Source: Lasiosphaeris hirsuta (lineage: Eukaryota; Ascomycota; Sordariomycetes; Sordariales; Lasiosphaeriaceae). From it: a stretch of 64,000 nt of DNA. Both the position numbers and the translations under genes were made by a program. The stretch covers positions 5,518,001-5,582,000 of the forward strand of contig JAUKUA010000003.1 of assembly GCA_030549175.1 (NCBI GenBank). Direction: 5' to 3'. The notes beneath the pieces were generated by a model. It was not told where the DNA came from. It did no database searches and saw only the letters and a list, made by a program, of their open reading frames with translations. Below, in pieces: positions 32,402-41,825 of this stretch. Position 1 is the first letter of the stretch, and every line of letters starts with the position of its first letter.

Positions 32402-32756
32402 AGGGGTGAGTAGAGGCAGATAGGAGAAGACACAACTAATAGCGAGTGCCTATTGAAACGTGCTCAAATAAACCTAGCGGAATGGAACAAACTAAGACTA
32501 CTACCACAAGTCTCCCTCCAGTCCTTTGAGTAAGATAACATAAGGTACATACACAGGAATGAAGTAATCTCCCCCCATGTGAAAGTCCTGAAGCCATAGC
32601 CCGGCTCTTCAGAGACAGATAGACACCACACCGACCCCAAGGCCCGCCCAGAACGCCACGCAGAAAGATTCAAATAATGAAAAGCAGCCAGTCGTACAAA
32701 ATGCACCCACTCATATAGCTCATGGGACATCTTAATCCCCTGCCCACTCATACTTT
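32402..32756. other. Convergent 3' intergenic region
   Basis: The 355 bp between the YciI-like gene (+) and the DUF2408 gene (-) hold both 3' UTRs; nothing else is seen. Confidence 0.5.
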
Positions 32757-34359
32757 TTAGTCTGAATCGTTTGCATTCTCATCGGCCGAAACTCTCAGCT
32801 CATACGCCAATTCAAAGCATTCGGCCAAGAGCTCGTTAACGCTGCCCTGACCCTCTGGGATGTCATCCCCGACCATAAACTTTCCGTCCACCCGCAAGTT
32901 GTCGATCGAGTTGAGCTATGGGGGAATTGTTAGCCAGGGTCAAGAAAACCGACAGATGTACGTCCACATACCTTCATGCTGTACGGGTACAAGTCCCGTA
33001 CTGAGCTGACACCCCCCGAGTTTTTGACCTCAACCAGGCACCGCTTCAGGGTCTGTAGCTGGTTGTAGTACGGTAGCAGAGCCTCTGACACTGGCTCTGA
33101 CGAAATCATGAGGTAGTAAATGTAGCCGTAGCTCCGCCGGATCAGATATAGTAGTGTCCGCTGGACATAGAGTTCGGCAGGGTTCCCATCCTCGTCCAAG
33201 AAGTTGCCGTCTATTCGGCTCTCGTCGATCTTGTCGAGCTCGCGTTGGTAGTCATAAAGGTCTGTCTCGCGTAGCGACCACGCTTGCGTGATAGAGAGCT
33301 TTTCAAGATCGTTGCGAATACTAACAAGGACGTCGTACTTGGCTTTAAAGTTTTCGGGTACCACTCCCTTCCTGATTGATGTTAGTATAACGGGATAAAA
33401 CCTAGCATAGTAAGGGGACCCGTACCTGTCTAATACGATATCTGACCATAGCAGGCACCGTCGTAGAAGGTCTGCCACTGTGTCGCTCCCCTCGAGAACC
33501 GTCCCGTTTGCGTCAACAAACTTGCCATCGACCCTTGTCGCATCAATCTCCTTCAGCTGCGTCTGCAACTTTTGAACTTCGGAGGTTGAGAACTGTTGAA
33601 CAATGGCGTTAGCATTGAATACCATTGTTTCCCAGCCGTGTTCGTCATTACCTTTGCCTTGGTGTTTGCGAGGGACATGGAGCGCAGGATCGAGATCAAC
33701 ATCTCGTGTACAGCCCGTAACGGCTCTTCCAGTTTGTTCAGCTGCTCCCGTAGCCGCACCAGTGCAGCCTTGCAAATATGCTCCCTGTTAGCGAGCAGCT
33801 CTACAAGGTAGGGCGAGTGCTGGGAGTTGGTGTTATCGATGACGCCGTCGAGGGTGCTCAAAGTGTGCGACATGCTGTCGAGATCTTTGGCCGAGAAGAG
33901 GCCCGACTCGGTCAGGTGGTCAAGTAGGCGCTTGATGGTCGAGGTAAGCGCATAGGCGGCGGGCGCCTCTGTAGTGCGGCCGATGGTCATGAAGAAGAGC
34001 GAGAGGAGCTGAAAGCAGCTTTCGAGCACTTTGTCCACTGCGTCGAAGATGATTAGTTCCGTAACATGCCGATGCTTCGGTTGCCTTGTGAGCGGGGCCA
34101 GCTGTTCTGCCGCCGTCTTTCCCTCCTCTGCTGCCTTGTTCTTACATCTGTTTTCCCCCTTCTCCTCACCCTTGCGAATCTCATTGAGTTGCTTGACCTG
34201 ATCGATAATCTGGTCGTAAAGCAGTACAACATCCTGGCTCCGGATGTAGTTTGTGCGATCTCTCTTCAAAAGCAACAGGTGGTCGCGGATGCCCGTTAGA
34301 TTGTCGAGGATAACTCTCTCTCTCGCGTCCTTCGGCATTGGTACGGCGGGGGTATCCAT
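32757..34359 (-). CDS. DUF2408 / UPF0662 family protein
   Basis: Exons 34359-33652, 33592-33426, 33371-32972 and 32915-32757 give 477 residues; all joins keep frame and have CTAAC-type branch sites. The helical N-terminal half (VILDNLTGIRDHLLLLKRDR, VVLLYDQIIDQVKQLNEIRKGE) and the repeated phrase E-I-D-x-x-R-V/I-D-G-x-F (IDATRVDGKFVDANG, IDESRIDGNFLDEDG, IDNLRVDGKFMVGDD) fit the fungal DUF2408 family, named UPF0662 in S. pombe. No enzyme motif is visible and the function is not known to me. Three copies of the short R-hydrophobic-DG motif within one protein suggest repeated structural units. It is divergent from rpp1. Confidence 0.82.
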
Positions 34360-35477
34360 TGTGGAAGTCGTGGAAGGGGGCGTCTTTGGGAAAGGGTGCA
34401 GTATTCAAGTAGATACGAAAACCTGGGGATACGTGTGTATGTCCACGGCGGCAGGATCGAAAAGCCACGGGCATGCGTCGAATTCCAGCCGATGTTCCTT
34501 ATTCAGCAAGGTTCCTGTGTCCCACGGTTTGTCTGAAATTCGGCTGTTGGGGGTTGCTCCAAGCTGACGGCTTAGGGGGCACGGGGGCTAGCTTTGATTG
34601 GTAGTTGCTGCGGTGCTGTCGATTGCAATGTCTGTATGGTGTATGCCGAGATAGGTTCCACGGTTTGCCTCTTTGCTCTTGGGGAACAATGTAATGGTGG
34701 TTGCTCGATTGGATTGATTCCGCTCTTCGGTTCGTCAGGAGACCCTCCGCGCGACGTCAGTGTCAATGGCAGTGTCTGTACAGTCCAACCCTTGTTTGTT
34801 TGCTAGCGCGGGATTTCTGAATAGCCTTAGGAAGCACAGAACGACTGGTTCGTCGAATGTAAAAGCCACTTTGAAGGCGAGTAGCAACTCTGGGTATTCT
34901 TTTCTATCTCGTTTCTATATATCAAAAGAAACCGGTTAAACTCTTGAATGGCCTTTTGCTATCTGAAAAAGGGATGTCTAGCTTCTGGAATAGGGCGAGA
35001 AGGTTTGGGGATGGGCACTCTACCCGAAGTCTTGCACTAGCACACAAACAAGAGCTGGAGGTACATGTAAGTGGTGGGGGGGGGGTCATGAAGGCGGGGT
35101 TATTTTGCAGGGGGTTCGTCACTTCGGCCAAGCAGTTCCTTCCATTGTGCCGATCTCGCCAACCTATTAGATGCCGCAGGGATTATCATTTGTTCCTTTC
35201 CATTTCGGGTTGGGGCCTGGGCATTTGAGCCCCAGTGGGCCGTTGCACTTGAGGCGCCCTGTTTGTGTGGCTGAGGTCCTGCCAGCTGCCGTATGACCGC
35301 TCCACAGCTGCCACCAGTAGGGTCACACTCCTTCAACTTTTTTGCAGGCACACAACTAATTAATTAACCCTCTTCAGCGAATTTCTAGCTCACGGCCCCC
35401 GACATCGACTGACATTCCACGACAAAGCAACTCTTTTGAGTCTCAGCACTTTTGCGTCTCGACACACAACCACCAAA
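34360..35477. promoter_or_regulatory. Divergent promoter region of DUF2408 gene and rpp1
   Basis: The 1118 bp hold both promoters. Close to rpp1, AATTAATTAACCCTC at 35356-35371 carries a TAACCCT core like the telobox seen near other ribosomal genes of the window. Frames here (34594-34806, 34944-35228) lack domains. Confidence 0.45.
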
Positions 35478-36095
35478 ATGTCTACCGCAGAGCTCGCTAC
35501 GTCCTACGCGGCGCTCATCCTCGCCGATGACGGTGTTGAGATCACCGTAAGGAACCACCGAAATCCGCGCGCCCCCCGCTCCTGCAGCCCAGAGCTCTGA
35601 GCTATTGCGCAACGGGGGAGCCGACCGGAATCTCGAGCATCGAGATATCATTGGGCGCAATTGACTGACTGGTTTCGCATCGCAGGCCGACAAGATCACA
35701 ACCCTCATCAAGGCCGCCAACCTTACCGAGGTCGAGCCCATCTGGGCCTCATTATTCGCCAAGGTACGGTATCGCAAGCTGGACTCCCAATAAGTGGGGA
35801 GAGGACCCGTCAAGGGAACACGGTCAACTAACTGGGACACCACAGGCGCTTGAGGGCAAGGATGTAAAGGATCTCCTCTCCAACGTCGGCTCCGGCGGTG
35901 GTGCTGCCGCCGCCCCCACCTCGGGTGGTGCTGCTGCCGCTGGCGGTGCCGCTGAGGAGGCTAAAGAGGAAGAGAAGGAGGAGGGTCAGTTTACTCACCC
36001 ACCACCCCTTGGTACCCGTATCAGAGATACTGACTGGCCGTCTTACAGAGAAGGAAGAGTCGGACGACGATATGGGTTTCGGTCTCTTCGACTAG
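35478..36095 (+). CDS. rpp1: 60S acidic ribosomal stalk protein P1
   Basis: Exons 35478-35546, 35686-35763, 35846-35984 and 36049-36095 give 110 residues, the usual length. The N-terminal dimerisation domain is [19 protein letters not shown] then [28 protein letters not shown]; an Ala/Gly hinge and an acidic stretch follow; and the tail [13 protein letters not shown] is the universal P-stalk C-terminus that recruits translational GTPases. P1 pairs with P2 and binds P0 at the large-subunit stalk. The three introns are short and sit between structural elements; the last coding exon encodes little more than the conserved tail. Confidence 0.96.
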
Positions 36096-36747
36096 AGCAA
36101 CAATCTGCTTCGACTTCTCCGTTTCCCTTTGTTCTGCCAAAACTTGCATGGTTCTGCGACGGAAATTCGCACACACAATCACAGGGATGGAGGCTTTTGA
36201 TACCAGGGGTCCTGGTTCATCGGCGTAGCTTTCTATGGAATCTGAAGAATGCGCTTTTGAGCAAAACAAAAACCGCGGTTCCGTTGTGACGGTTGACTTG
36301 TGCGAGTGGAATACGTCGATGTTGCTTGGTGCTTGAGCCGTCATCCTCCACCGGCTCTCCGACTATGACTCTGAATAGGCTATAGCTACCATCCTGGTTT
36401 GCATCTGTGCGACAGCTAGCCAGCAAGTATCCAAACTTGCCGCAACCTGTTCTAGAGGCAAACCAAGCTCGAGATGTGAAACGCCAAGATATGAGATGCG
36501 CTGTGTGGAATCTGTGGAATGGACCTCACTCGGACAACCAGCACTTTTCCGAGTTCTAACGAACAGCGCTGTGACGTATGACCGCCCAATGCACAACGTC
36601 CTCGTAACTATATTCTTTATCATTCGTATCTACAATCTTGTCTATATCTCTCTTTACCGGGGGATATCTACAGTGGTCCTCCTATCGCCGCCATGGAATC
36701 AAACACTGGTACTTTTTCATACCCAACGAATGAACACAACCAAACAT
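36096..36747. other. Convergent 3' intergenic region
   Basis: The 652 bp between rpp1 (+) and pcs60 (-) hold both 3' UTRs. No further feature is supported. Confidence 0.5.
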
Positions 36748-38388
36748 TTAAAGCTTCGACATCCTGCTGGCCTGCTTCTGCATCGTCTCGGCCACAATGC
36801 GCCTCTGAATCTTGCCTGTGGCCGTCTTGGGCATCACATCCGTAAAGTAAACCTATATCATTCAGTCAGTCAGTCATCTCGTGAGTCACGCCGGGGTAGA
36901 TGTTGTGGAAAGAAAGGAGTCACAAACCTGCTTCGGCACCTTGAACTTAGCCAGCTTGTCCCCGACCCACCCCCTCAACTCGTCCTGCGTGAGGGTCTTG
37001 CCCGGCTTGAGTACTACCGCTACACCAACCTCCTGCCCGAACAGCTCGTCCGGCACGGCAAAGCTGACCGCCTCGCCGATCGCCGGATGCCGCGCAAGGA
37101 CATTGTCGAGCTCAATCGGCGAGATCTTCTCGCCGCCCTTGTTGATCAGCTCCTTGATCCGCCCGGTAATCTCCACGTACCCGTCTCGGTCTAGCTTGCC
37201 CTGATCGCCTGTCCGGAAATAGCCGTCGGCGGTATACGCCGTCGCGTTGGCCGCGGCGTTGTTGAGGTAGCCGCTCGTGACGTTCTCTCCCTTGATGCAA
37301 ATCTCGCCCTCGCTCCCCTGCGGCACTTTGGCGCCCGCCTCGTCGAGGATGACAACCTCGACGCCCTGCCCCAACCCGACGGTGCCGGGCTTGCGCTGTG
37401 CCGGCGGTAGCGGGTTGGACGTCATCTGGTGCGCGGCCTCGGTCATGGCGTAGGCTTCGAGCACGGGCGCCTTGTACGTGTCCTCGAGCGCGTGGAAGAC
37501 GGTGGGGGAGAGCGGGGAGGAGCAGGAGCGGATGAAGCGGATGGGAGGGAGCGGGATGGGGGTTGGGTGCCTGAGCAGGATCTGGTGGATGGTGGGCACC
37601 GCCGTGTACCAGTTGGCGCTGTAGGTGGTGAAGTCGCGCCAGAAGTCCGTGGCGGAGAACTTGGAGGGGACGATCAGCGAGCCGCCGGTAGATAGGGGCG
37701 CGAGGAGTCCGCAGACGAGGCCGTGGACGTGGAACAGCGGCATGACCAGCATGGTACGGTCCTGGGGTGTGAGTTGGTAGGTGGCCTGGATGTTCTTCAT
37801 GGTCCGGGTCAGGTTGCGGTGGGATAGGGGCACGACCTTGGGGCGTGATGTCGTGCCGCTGGTGTGAAGAACGAGAGCGGCGTCCTCGGGCTGGGGCTTG
37901 AGGATGGGCTGCTTGCCCTTCCCTCCAAGCTGACCGAGTTCCTTCACATCTAGGGCGACCTCCTTCTTGATGGGATCCCAGTAGCACTCGGCAATAGCTG
38001 ACTTGAACTTGCGCGCCGCCTTGACGGCCGGGCTTTCGCTCTGGTAAGCCCCCCTCGGGACAAGGATGATGGCTGTCTTGACATCTTCAATGTAGAACTC
38101 GAATTCGTCCTGCTTGTAGGCCGGGTTCAACGGGGCGGCAATGCCGCGCTGCCACGACGCTGCGAGGAATGAGATGATGAACTCATATGAGTTGACAGTT
38201 GCGATAGAGACCGGGGACCCCAGGCCAAGGCCAATAGCAGCCAACTTCTGCTGGAACGAGTCCACCTCGGTCACGAGCTCCTTGTAAGTGACATTGACAG
38301 CATCAATACCCGGGCGCGCGGGCACGATGACAGCTACGGTACCATCCTCGCCCTGAATGGCTGTCTGGAGTGTCGGGCCTACGGCCAT
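36748..38388 (-). CDS. pcs60: Peroxisomal AMP-dependent acyl/oxalyl-CoA synthetase (Pcs60/Fat2 type)
   Basis: Exons 38388-36928 and 36852-36748 (GTTTGT donor) give 521 residues. Adenylate-forming motifs are in order: LVLHTSGTTSRPK (about 173-184), LFHVHGLVCGLL, YAMTEAAHQMTSN, TADGYFRTGDQGKLDRDGY, GRIKELINKGGEKISP, and the A10 lysine in PKTATGKIQRR supplied by exon 2. The last three residues are SKL, a canonical PTS1 peroxisomal import signal. Yeast Pcs60 is a peroxisomal synthetase reported to make oxalyl-CoA, and plant AAE3 does the same; substrate here is inferred from that similarity. The start is the ATG at 38388; further upstream only a non-ATG in-frame codon exists. It is divergent from the methyltransferase gene. 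Confidence 0.92.
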
Positions 38389-38834
38389 GGGGAATAAATG
38401 GTTGTCGTGCGACACAGCTCGCCGGCGCTGGCGAGTCCAAAGGTGAAGTTGTGAGAGACGGAAGAAATGTGAGTGAGCCTTGTCGTTTAAATATCTTCAA
38501 AAAGTTCGTAACACTCGAGCATAAGCTTGAGGCATTTGAGACAGCAGCTGTAGGAGCTCTGAAATCACTCAATGGCCGTCGTCCTATGACCCTAGCGCGT
38601 GGATCACTTTTTTCCAGCGCAAACAAGGGGTGTTGTATCATCGTCGGGTTGCATCAGGACGCGGGTTAGGGTTAGCAACTGCCTCCAAGTTTCCTTGCCC
38701 CTGACTCCTTGGCGGAAGAATTGAGCCTGAAGGAAAAGAAGGCGCAACCCCGTGGTGGACAACAAAGCCAACATCACCAAAAATCATCTCCTTTCCGCGA
38801 ACAAACAGTACAGCTACTCTCATAGACCCTAAAA
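38389..38834. promoter_or_regulatory. Divergent promoter with two telomere-type repeats
   Basis: The 446 bp separate pcs60 (-) and the METTL7-like gene (+). GGGTTAGGGTTAG lies at 38663-38675, two consecutive copies of the fungal telomere unit (TTAGGG). As an isolated internal site it can act as a telobox-type regulatory element or be a scar of break repair. Confidence 0.6.
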
Positions 38835-39763
38835 ATGACGGCCCAATCCCACTCCTTCGCCGAAGTGATCAGCGGTCTCCTCGACCCCTGGAGCTTCATC
38901 CTAACATCCCTATCCTACCTCCCCTCCACCATCGTCTCCCTCATCCGAACTGCCCCCCTTGGCACCCTACTCTCCTGGCCGCGCTTCCAGCCTCTCTGGT
39001 TCGCAAGCTTCTGGTCCGTCGCCGGGCCCCAGGTGCGAAGCACAGCCGAGCCTCGCGTAATCCCCCTGCTCCAAGGCCGCGTACATAACGGCGCCCCCGT
39101 TTCCGCCGACGATGCTCCGTCCCCGGGCGTCGGCGGCGTCGTATTGGAGGTTGGTCCAGGGTCAGGCATGTGGGTGAGCCTATTCTCGGAGCAGAACCTC
39201 CCGATCACGCACATATACGGCGTTGAGCCCAACGCCTTCGTGCACCCCCCGCTCCGCGCCGCCATCGCTGCGGCCGGTCTCGACGATGTTTACGAGGCCG
39301 TGCCGCTCGGCATCCAAGACCTAGCCGGGTCGGGCCGCGTGGCTGAGGGCAGCGTTGACTGCATCGTCTCCGTGCTTTGCCTGTGTAGCATTCCGGACCC
39401 AGCGCAAAACATCGCCGCTCTGTACCGCTGCCTTAAGCCTGGCGGACGGTGGTATGTGTACGAGCATGTGCGCGTATTCGCTAAGCAGGGTTTGGGCATG
39501 GCGCTGTATCAAGGTTCGTCGAGTTCATTACCTGCCCTCTCGGTCAACCCAGTTGGGTCATGAAACCTGAAGATTGGTTGCTGATTCTGTTAGCTTTCCT
39601 AAATCTTATTTGGCCACACTGTATCGGCGGATGCGAACTCCGGCGCGACACCGCGACAACACTTAGGGAAGCCGGCCCGTGGAGTTTGATTGATTTGTCG
39701 CAGCCGCCTCAAGAGCCTTGGTTCTCCTCATTGCCCCATATTTATGGCATATTGACCAAGTAA
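38835..39763 (+). CDS. METTL7-like SAM-dependent methyltransferase
   Basis: Exons 38835-39513 and 39594-39763 (GTTCGT donor, TTAG acceptor) give 282 residues. Motif I is VVLEVGPGSGMW, the class I SAM-binding glycine loop. Motif II/III elements are IYGVEPNAFV and SVDCIVSVLCLCSIPDP, followed by ALYRCLKPGGRWYVYEHV. The exon 2 segment WPHCIGGCELRRDT with AGPWSLIDL matches the C-terminal lid of METTL7/TMT1 proteins, membrane-associated thiol or small-molecule methyltransferases. The N-terminus (WSFILTSLSYLPSTIVSLI) is hydrophobic and may anchor the enzyme at ER or lipid droplets. The substrate is not known. Without the intron the protein would end right after the catalytic core, so the second exon is well supported. 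Confidence 0.85.
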
Positions 39764-40097
39764 GCCTGAAGCTCTATGATTCTCAAAATAAGTGGTATGG
39801 AAACTGTTGCTATGGGTCCCGATGCGGCAAATGTCAACCAACTCTGATGGCAGCATTGTCTCTGCAAGAGAGACCACACCAGGGGACATCAACAGCACGA
39901 ACAAAACTGGGGGTTGCCCAGGCTGTCAAATGAACGTCCTTTTTATGGCCTAATACCTAGACTATTTGACTATCTGTGCGCCAACATCACTCGCCTTAGA
40001 TGCTGGCCCGCAAAATAACCACGTCCAGCAAGCTTTCCAGACGTTGCCAAAATAAACGGATATGGGTTGTGACGATGTTACAGCAAACATCTCCCAG
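39764..40097. other. Convergent 3' intergenic region
   Basis: The 334 bp between the methyltransferase (+) and the zinc-knuckle gene (-) hold both 3' UTRs. Confidence 0.5.
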
Positions 40098-41825
40098 TTA
40101 CCAGCCACCAGCGCCAGACGCACCAGCGCCAGAGCCCCAGTTGTCACCACCGCCTCCAAAGTCGGCAGCAGCACCAGCAGTGCCAGAGCCCCAGTCGTCA
40201 CCACCGCCTCCGTTGGCGGCGGCAGCATCAAAAGCTCCCTGGGTAGCAGTGCCGCCGTTGCCTCCGTCGTAGTCGAGGACAACGTTGTTTTTGCCGGCAT
40301 CCTCATCGACGTGTGGGTTGGTGCATCTGGACTTATAATGTCCCATCTGCTGGCAGTTCGAGCACTGCACGCGAGTCACTATCAAATGATTAGCGACGCC
40401 ATCGCTAGAGCTCAATGCAGTCAACTTACTATCCCGAGGTTTCGGACAATCCTTGCCGATATGACCCATTTCGTCACAGTTTCGACATTTGATGAGCGCA
40501 GGGTTTCTGGGCTCAGTGCACTCCTTCGCCATATGGCCATCTTGACCGCAGTTACGGCAGCCGCGAGGACCAGCTGTGGGACAATCTCTTGAGAAGTGAC
40601 CCGCTTCAGGCATCATGTCAGTCACTGGCATCAAAATGAGCAGCGTTGGGAATCTCACTCTCACCACACTTTCGGCACTCAACATCGGCAGCCGAGCGAG
40701 GCTCCGGGCAATCCGCGATCTTGTGTCCACCTTGGCCGCAATTCTTGCAAGCAAACTTGTCAATGCGGGGAGTCGGGCCTAGGGTCAGTCAGCTTTGTTT
40801 CCTTGTACTTGTTTTTTGGGGGGGGGGGGCGGGAACTTACAGTCGCGGACACGGTGGCCGACCGAGTCGCAATTGTAGCACTTGATGGCGCGCACATTGT
40901 CGGCCTCAGCCTTTTCCTGGGTGCAAGTCTTGGAAGTGTGACCAAGTTCGTCGCAGTTCCTGCACTTGGGCAGACCGCGGTCGGTGACCTCACCAGCATC
41001 CTTGAGACGCTCAAGGTTCTCCTCCACATCCTGGGGCCAGACCTCGCGCTCACGGGGGCGAGGCGGGTTCCACTGGAAGCGGTACGTGACGGTATACTTC
41101 TTCTCAAGCTGACCCTGGAGATTCATGTTGGTCAAAGTGGAGGGTAGAGGTTTCTCAATGGCGATGAGCCACAGCTTGACGTCCTGGGCGCGGAAAGCCT
41201 TCTCAAGATCGGCAAATGTGGTGTCGGGAGACGACTTCACATAAACCTGGACAGCTTCTTTGACATCGTCAATATCACGCTCCTCGACTGCCTTGGTAAT
41301 CAGGGTCCATGTATCCTCGGTGGACATGTCAGGCAAATGGCTGCGGTCGATCTTGCGAGCAGCCTCACAGCCAACAACTTCATGGCCTTAAGTCAAGGCA
41401 GGTTAGCTGGGAGTCGCTGGGAGCACAGGGGTACTGCAACATACCCGGCTCGCCGCAGTTGTTGCAGGTAGCGTTGGGGCACTCCTTGGAGTAGTGGCCC
41501 TCCTCGCCACAACGACGGCAGGGGCCCTCGGGAGCCTTGCGAGGGTTGGGGCAATCAACTTTGTTGTGGCTGGAAAGGGATGTTAGCCGTAGTCATTGGT
41601 TTTCTCAGACAAGTGTTATCCATACCCGGTCTCTCCACAGTTGAAGCAGGCACGGTCACCGCCGCCAGCAGAGGGAGCGAAGTCATCACCGCCAAAGGCA
41701 GTGTCGCCGGCCGGAGTAGCGAAGTCGTCATTGCCGCCGTGAGTGTCATTGTTGCCCCAGGCGTCGTTAGTGGCACCTGCACCCCAGCCACCTGCGGCGT
41801 TGGCACCGGTGTCCCAGTCAGCCAT
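40098..41825 (-). CDS. Ten-zinc-knuckle (CCHC) nucleic-acid-binding protein, CnjB-like
   Basis: Exons 41825-41626, 41569-41445, 41386-40841, 40778-40659, 40603-40430 and 40378-40098 give 481 residues. Ten CX2CX4HX4C knuckles are seen: CFNCGETGHNKVDC, CRRCGEEGHYSKEC, CNNCGEPGHEVVGC, CRNCDELGHTSKTC, CYNCDSVGHRVRDC, CKNCGQGGHKIADC, CRKCGETGHFSRDC, CRNCGQDGHMAKEC, CRNCDEMGHIGKDC and CSNCQQMGHYKSRC. Between knuckles 3 and 4 lies an ordered region of about 110 residues (TEDTWTLITKAVEERDID to PREREVWPQDVEENLERL) with no family I recognise. Gly/Trp/Asp-rich disordered tails flank both ends. Such proteins (Gis2, CNBP, fungal CnjB-annotated proteins) bind single-stranded G-rich RNA/DNA and act in translation control. 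A 5' UTR intron is likely, beginning at a perfect GTAAGTGATT donor at 42469. Confidence 0.88.
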
